This document shows, piece after piece, positions 61,062 through 64,000 of a DNA stretch of 64,000 nt. The position numbers and the translations under genes are program-made. Each line of letters opens with the position of its first letter. The first letter of the stretch is position 1. The notes beneath the pieces were generated by a model that saw nothing but the letters and a program-made list of their open reading frames with translations, did no database searches and was not told the origin of the DNA. This DNA comes from Pseudarthrobacter chlorophenolicus A6 (GTDB lineage Bacteria > Actinomycetota > Actinomycetes > Actinomycetales > Micrococcaceae): NCBI RefSeq assembly GCF_000022025.1, contig NC_011881.1, positions 62,001 through 126,000 on the forward strand. The letters run 5' to 3'.

Positions 61062-62108
61062 TTATGCAGCTTTCTGGGCTGCGATGGCCTTGGACCACGG
61101 CAGGCGGAGCGTACGCTGCTTCAGGCTGTCGATAGCCACCGCGAGGATGATGACGAGGCCCTTGATCAGCAGCTGGGTGAAGAACTGGACGTTCATCAGG
61201 ATCAGTCCGGTGCTCAGGACACCGAGAATGATGGAACCTATGAGGGTTCCGTAGATCCGGCCCCGGCCGCCAACAAGACTCGTGCCGCCCAGAACGACCG
61301 CTGCGATCGCATCCAGTTCATAGCCGCCGCCCGCTGTCGGCTGGGCAGAGACGACCCGGGCGGAGAAGATGACGCCGGCGAGTCCGGCGCAGACACCCGC
61401 GATGACGTAGACGGAAGTGAGGACTCGCTTGACGTTGATTCCTGCCAGCCTGGCTGCTTCAGCGTTGCCGCCGACGGCGTAAACGTGTCGGCCGTAGCGG
61501 GTGCGCTCAAGGACGAACCATGCCGCGACGTAGACGATGACCATGATCACCACGGGCACGGGGATGCCCGCAATGTACCCGTTGCCGATGTCCCGGAAAT
61601 TTAGGGTGTTGGAGACAATGGGCTGCCCGTCGGTCATCGTGTAGGCCAGACCGCGCAGGAAAGTCATGGTGCCGAGGGTCACGATAAAGGCGGCCAACGC
61701 CAGGTAGGAGCTGAGCAGGCCGTTGATCAGTCCCGCGAGGGCCCCTGTCAGGACTCCGACCAGGATCGCGACGGGTGCGGGAAGTCCCGCGATGCCTGTC
61801 ATGACCGATGCGACCCCCGCGACGGCCAGAATAGAGCCCACGGAGAGGTCGATTCCGGCTGCGAGAATGACGAACGTCATTCCGGCGGCGAGAATCGCGT
61901 TGATGGAAATCGACCGGGCGATGTTAAGCAGGTTGTTGACGCTCGCGAAGTTCGGGGCGATGACGACCATCAACGCTACGAGGGCGATCAGGACAACGAG
62001 GATGCCAACGCGGTCCCACCAGTAGGCGAAGTCGAAGCCGCGGGCAGGCATGGCTACGGCCTCTGGCCGGAGGTCAGCGTCCTGTGGGTTGAGAGCCTGG
62101 TTAGTCAT
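61062..62108 (-). CDS. Ribose-type ABC transporter permease (RbsC family)
   Basis: A 348-residue permease from ATG 62108 (SD CGGAG; an upstream ATG at 62147 is less likely). It has about nine hydrophobic segments and the RbsC-type pattern NAILAAGMTFVILAAGIDLSVGSILA, then GRNVYAVGG-like GRHVYAVGGNAEAARLAGI. It is the membrane channel of a CUT2-class sugar importer. It overlaps the ATPase gene by 8 bp and is followed by 119 bp before the unknown gene. Confidence 0.92.
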   Translation of the reverse strand: MTNQALNPQDADLRPEAVAMPARGFDFAYWWDRVGILVVLIALVALMVVIAPNFASVNNLLNIARSISINAILAAGMTFVILAAGIDLSVGSILAVAGVASVMTGIAGLPAPVAILVGVLTGALAGLINGLLSSYLALAAFIVTLGTMTFLRGLAYTMTDGQPIVSNTLNFRDIGNGYIAGIPVPVVIMVIVYVAAWFVLERTRYGRHVYAVGGNAEAARLAGINVKRVLTSVYVIAGVCAGLAGVIFSARVVSAQPTAGGGYELDAIAAVVLGGTSLVGGRGRIYGTLIGSIILGVLSTGLILMNVQFFTQLLIKGLVIILAVAIDSLKQRTLRLPWSKAIAAQKAA

Positions 62109-63633
62109 GGAATTCTCCGTTTGTCTGTGCTGCGGTACCGGTCGCATGGGACATGACGTCCTCTTCGCTGGCGGTGCGTGAGTTAAGTTCGTGGACGATC
62201 TGGCCGGAGCGCATCACCAGGAGCCGGTCGCTGATGCCAATCGCTTCGGGCAGGTCCGAGGAGATGACCAGGATGGCCTTGCCGGCCCTGGCCAAGTCGT
62301 TGATGACTTCATAGATTTCGCTTTTGGCGCCGATATCCACGCCCCGGGTTGGTTCGTCCAGGATCAGAACGTCGGATTCTCTCATCAGCCACCGGGCCAA
62401 AACCGCCTTTTGCTGGTTGCCGCCGGACAACGCGCTAACCGGCAGGCGCAGGGCGTTTTGCCGCAGGTGCAGGCGTTCCATCTGCTTTTTCACCGCATTC
62501 CGGATCCTGGTCCGCTGGAGCACACCGGCGTTTACGTGCCCACCGAGGGAACTGACGGCGATGTTGTCCTCGACAGTGTGGGAGACGAACAGGGCCTGGT
62601 CTTTGCGGTCCTCAGGCACCATCGCGATCCCGCGGGCGATCGCCTGGGCAGGGCTGGAGGCCAGTGCGGCCTTGCCTTGGACGGTGACGGTGCCGCCGCG
62701 GGGCCGGTCCGCGCCGAAGATCATGCGGGCCGTCTCGGTGCGGCCGGCCCCGATGAGTCCGGAAAGGGCGACAACTTCCCCTGCACGGACCTGGAAGCTG
62801 ACCGGGCCGATTCCGGCTCCGTCGGTGAGGTCCTTCACGTCCAGCATGACCTCTCCCGGGCTGTGCCGGTCGTGGTGGTACAAGTCCTCAAGGTTGCGGC
62901 CCACCATCATCCGTACGACATCGGGCGGGCTGATCTCAGTCTTTTCCCTGGTACCGACGTACGTGCCATCGCGGAACACGGTGACGCGGTCCCCAAGTTC
63001 CCAGACTTCTTCCATCCGATGGGAGATATACACCAGCCCGACGCCTGCGTCGCGCAATTCGTTAATGATCTTGAAAAGGTGCAGCGTCTCGCTTCGTGAC
63101 AGTGCCGCCGTTGGTTCATCGAGGACCAGGATTTTGGCGTTCTCGCTGACGGCACGCGCAATCTCAACCATCTGTTGCATGCCGATACTCAGTTGGCCGA
63201 GCTCGCTGCGTGGGTCGATCCGTGCCCCAACACGGGCAAGTTTCTCTCGGGCCTGGGAAATCATGGCGCGACGGTCCAACGCCCCGAACCTGGTCGAAGG
63301 CTCGCGTCCGAGAGCCAAGTTCTCCGCAACTGTCATCGCCGGCACCGTGTTGAGCTCCTGATGGATGATGGCTATGCCGTGGGAAACGGCCTCCTGCGGG
63401 GAGCGGATGTCGATTTCGTTGCCGTCCATCAGGATGCGTCCGGAATCCCGGGTAACATTTCCCGCCAGGATCTTCATCAGCGTGGATTTACCGGCCCCGT
63501 TTTCGCCCATCAGAGCATGAACTTCACCCGCACGCAGGTCGAAGTGGACGTTGTTCAGCGCCAGGGTCGCGCCAAATCGCTTGGTGATGCCTTCCAGCTG
63601 CAGCAGCGGTTGGCGGGAGGTTGTTGTGGTCAT
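62101..63633 (-). CDS. Ribose-type ABC transporter ATPase (RbsA family, two NBDs)
   Basis: About 510 residues with two tandem nucleotide-binding domains. NBD1: GENGAGKST, LSIGMQQMVEIAR, ILVLDEPTAALS. NBD2 has a degenerate P-loop (LIGAGRTE), LSGGNQQKAVLARWL and LILDEPTRGVD, as in RbsA/MglA. It energises CUT2-type sugar uptake. ATG 63633 matches family starts; ATG 63660 with GGAG 9 bp upstream is an alternative. Operon order: binding protein, ATPase, permease, unknown gene, kinase. Confidence 0.92.
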   Translation of the reverse strand: MTTTTSRQPLLQLEGITKRFGATLALNNVHFDLRAGEVHALMGENGAGKSTLMKILAGNVTRDSGRILMDGNEIDIRSPQEAVSHGIAIIHQELNTVPAMTVAENLALGREPSTRFGALDRRAMISQAREKLARVGARIDPRSELGQLSIGMQQMVEIARAVSENAKILVLDEPTAALSRSETLHLFKIINELRDAGVGLVYISHRMEEVWELGDRVTVFRDGTYVGTREKTEISPPDVVRMMVGRNLEDLYHHDRHSPGEVMLDVKDLTDGAGIGPVSFQVRAGEVVALSGLIGAGRTETARMIFGADRPRGGTVTVQGKAALASSPAQAIARGIAMVPEDRKDQALFVSHTVEDNIAVSSLGGHVNAGVLQRTRIRNAVKKQMERLHLRQNALRLPVSALSGGNQQKAVLARWLMRESDVLILDEPTRGVDIGAKSEIYEVINDLARAGKAILVISSDLPEAIGISDRLLVMRSGQIVHELNSRTASEEDVMSHATGTAAQTNGEFHD

Positions 63634-63705
63634 GGTGGGGCCTATTCTCGATCCGGTCATGTGGGGCCGCTCCACGAGATGAGCGACCCCATACAGGAGT
63701 GGCGG

Positions 63706-64000
63706 CTACCAGCCCTTGTACTGGCTGACGGTGTCGCGGGTCACAAGCTCACTGGGGATCAGGATGGTGGTCTCCGCCGGGGGCTTGTTATCGATGATGT
63801 TCTGGGCGACTTCGACGGCCTTGCGGACCATCTCGGCCGGATTCTGCGTTGCCGTTCCCATGAACGGCGACCCCGACTGCTTCAGTTCCGCCACTGCCTC
63901 GGGGCTTCCGTCGACACCGGTGACCTTTACGGTTCCGGCCTTGTGGGCCTGCTGGACCGCCAGTACGGCGCCCAGCGCCGACGGGTCGTTCATGCCGAAG
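63706..64000 (-). CDS. Ribose-type periplasmic binding protein, C-terminal part (5' end outside window)
   Basis: The last 98 residues of a CUT2-type sugar-binding protein: FGMNDPSALGAVLAVQQAHKAG, then VTGVDGSPEAVAELKQSG and GTATQNPAEMVRKAVEVAQ, matching RbsB-like proteins. The start, signal peptide and N-terminal lobe lie beyond 64000. It is the first gene of the sugar operon seen here and gives the transporter its specificity, which cannot be read from this part. Confidence 0.88.
   Translation of the reverse strand, partial: FGMNDPSALGAVLAVQQAHKAGTVKVTGVDGSPEAVAELKQSGSPFMGTATQNPAEMVRKAVEVAQNIIDNKPPAETTILIPSELVTRDTVSQYKGW

Noticed and set aside
62191..63361. Two long plus-strand frames opposite the ABC ATPase gene
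   Set aside because: Both are antisense to a gene with all ATPase motifs; codon pattern fits a shadow.

Overview
The window looks like part of a large plasmid or integrative element of a high-GC actinobacterium, most likely an Arthrobacter-type Micrococcaceae. The evidence is an Lsr2 nucleoid protein, a DUF4193 protein, an actinobacterial conjugation cluster (SCO6880-type, VirB4-type, TraG-type), a SARP/MalT-type regulator, GC-rich codon use and frequent ATGA/GTGA translational overlaps. The genus is inference; no rRNA or tRNA gene is present. No CRISPR array was seen.

Layout. (1) 1-10.6 kb: a tightly packed conjugative type IV secretion operon (CHAP cell-wall hydrolase, lipoprotein, ParA-like ATPase, pilin-like and VirB8-like membrane proteins, TrbL/VirB6-like channel, SCO6880 family, VirB4-like ATPase, TraG/VirD4-like coupling protein, DUF4913), closed by a bidirectional terminator facing lsr2. 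(2) 11.0-11.7 kb: non-coding, with a perfect palindrome and near-DnaA boxes. (3) 11.7-16.7 kb: AraC regulator plus FAD phenol hydroxylase, maleylacetate reductase and hydroxyquinol 1,2-dioxygenase, the same enzyme order as the resorcinol rolHMD cluster of Corynebacterium. (4) 16.7-18.1 kb: decayed resolvase copies. (5) 18.1-27.4 kb: a second hydroxyquinol module (ModA-like protein, hydroxyquinol dioxygenase, small coupled protein, flavin reductase fused to a winged helix; divergently a SARP/MalT-like regulator, SnoaL-like protein, HpaB-type two-component hydroxylase and a second maleylacetate reductase). This set resembles 4-nitrophenol and chlorophenol para-pathways. (6) 27.7-32.2 kb: two TetR regulators, a FabF-like ketosynthase with twin operators, and an orphan fumarate-reductase-type flavoprotein. 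(7) 32.4-36.8 kb: a 1,395-bp inverted duplication (NmrA-like oxidoreductase plus Rrf2 regulator) around a 1.56-kb spacer. (8) 37.0-46.5 kb: cupin, membrane protein, FAD-synthetase-like protein, relic and intact AraC regulators, then FAD monooxygenase, PcpA/LinE-type hydroquinone dioxygenase, hydrolase, YceI protein and a third maleylacetate reductase. (9) 46.7-49.3 kb: pcaF-pcaI-pcaJ. (10) 49.4-58.3 kb: toxin-antitoxin pair, DUF4193, resolvase, a four-gene operon with an XRE-ImmA protein and a PD-(D/E)XK-type nuclease (the best candidate for an undescribed defence system), and a small cassette between 19-bp direct repeats. (11) 58.6-64 kb: sugar kinase, unknown protein and a ribose-type ABC transporter, cut by the window end.

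How the genes work together. Three separate upper pathways, each with its own ring hydroxylase, ring-cleavage dioxygenase and maleylacetate reductase, converge on maleylacetate and 3-oxoadipate. One shared PcaIJ/PcaF set then delivers succinyl-CoA and acetyl-CoA. Auxiliary genes (FAD synthetase module, flavin reductase, YceI, NmrA/Rrf2) fit the flavin demand and quinone stress expected from hydroquinone chemistry. That last link is inference.
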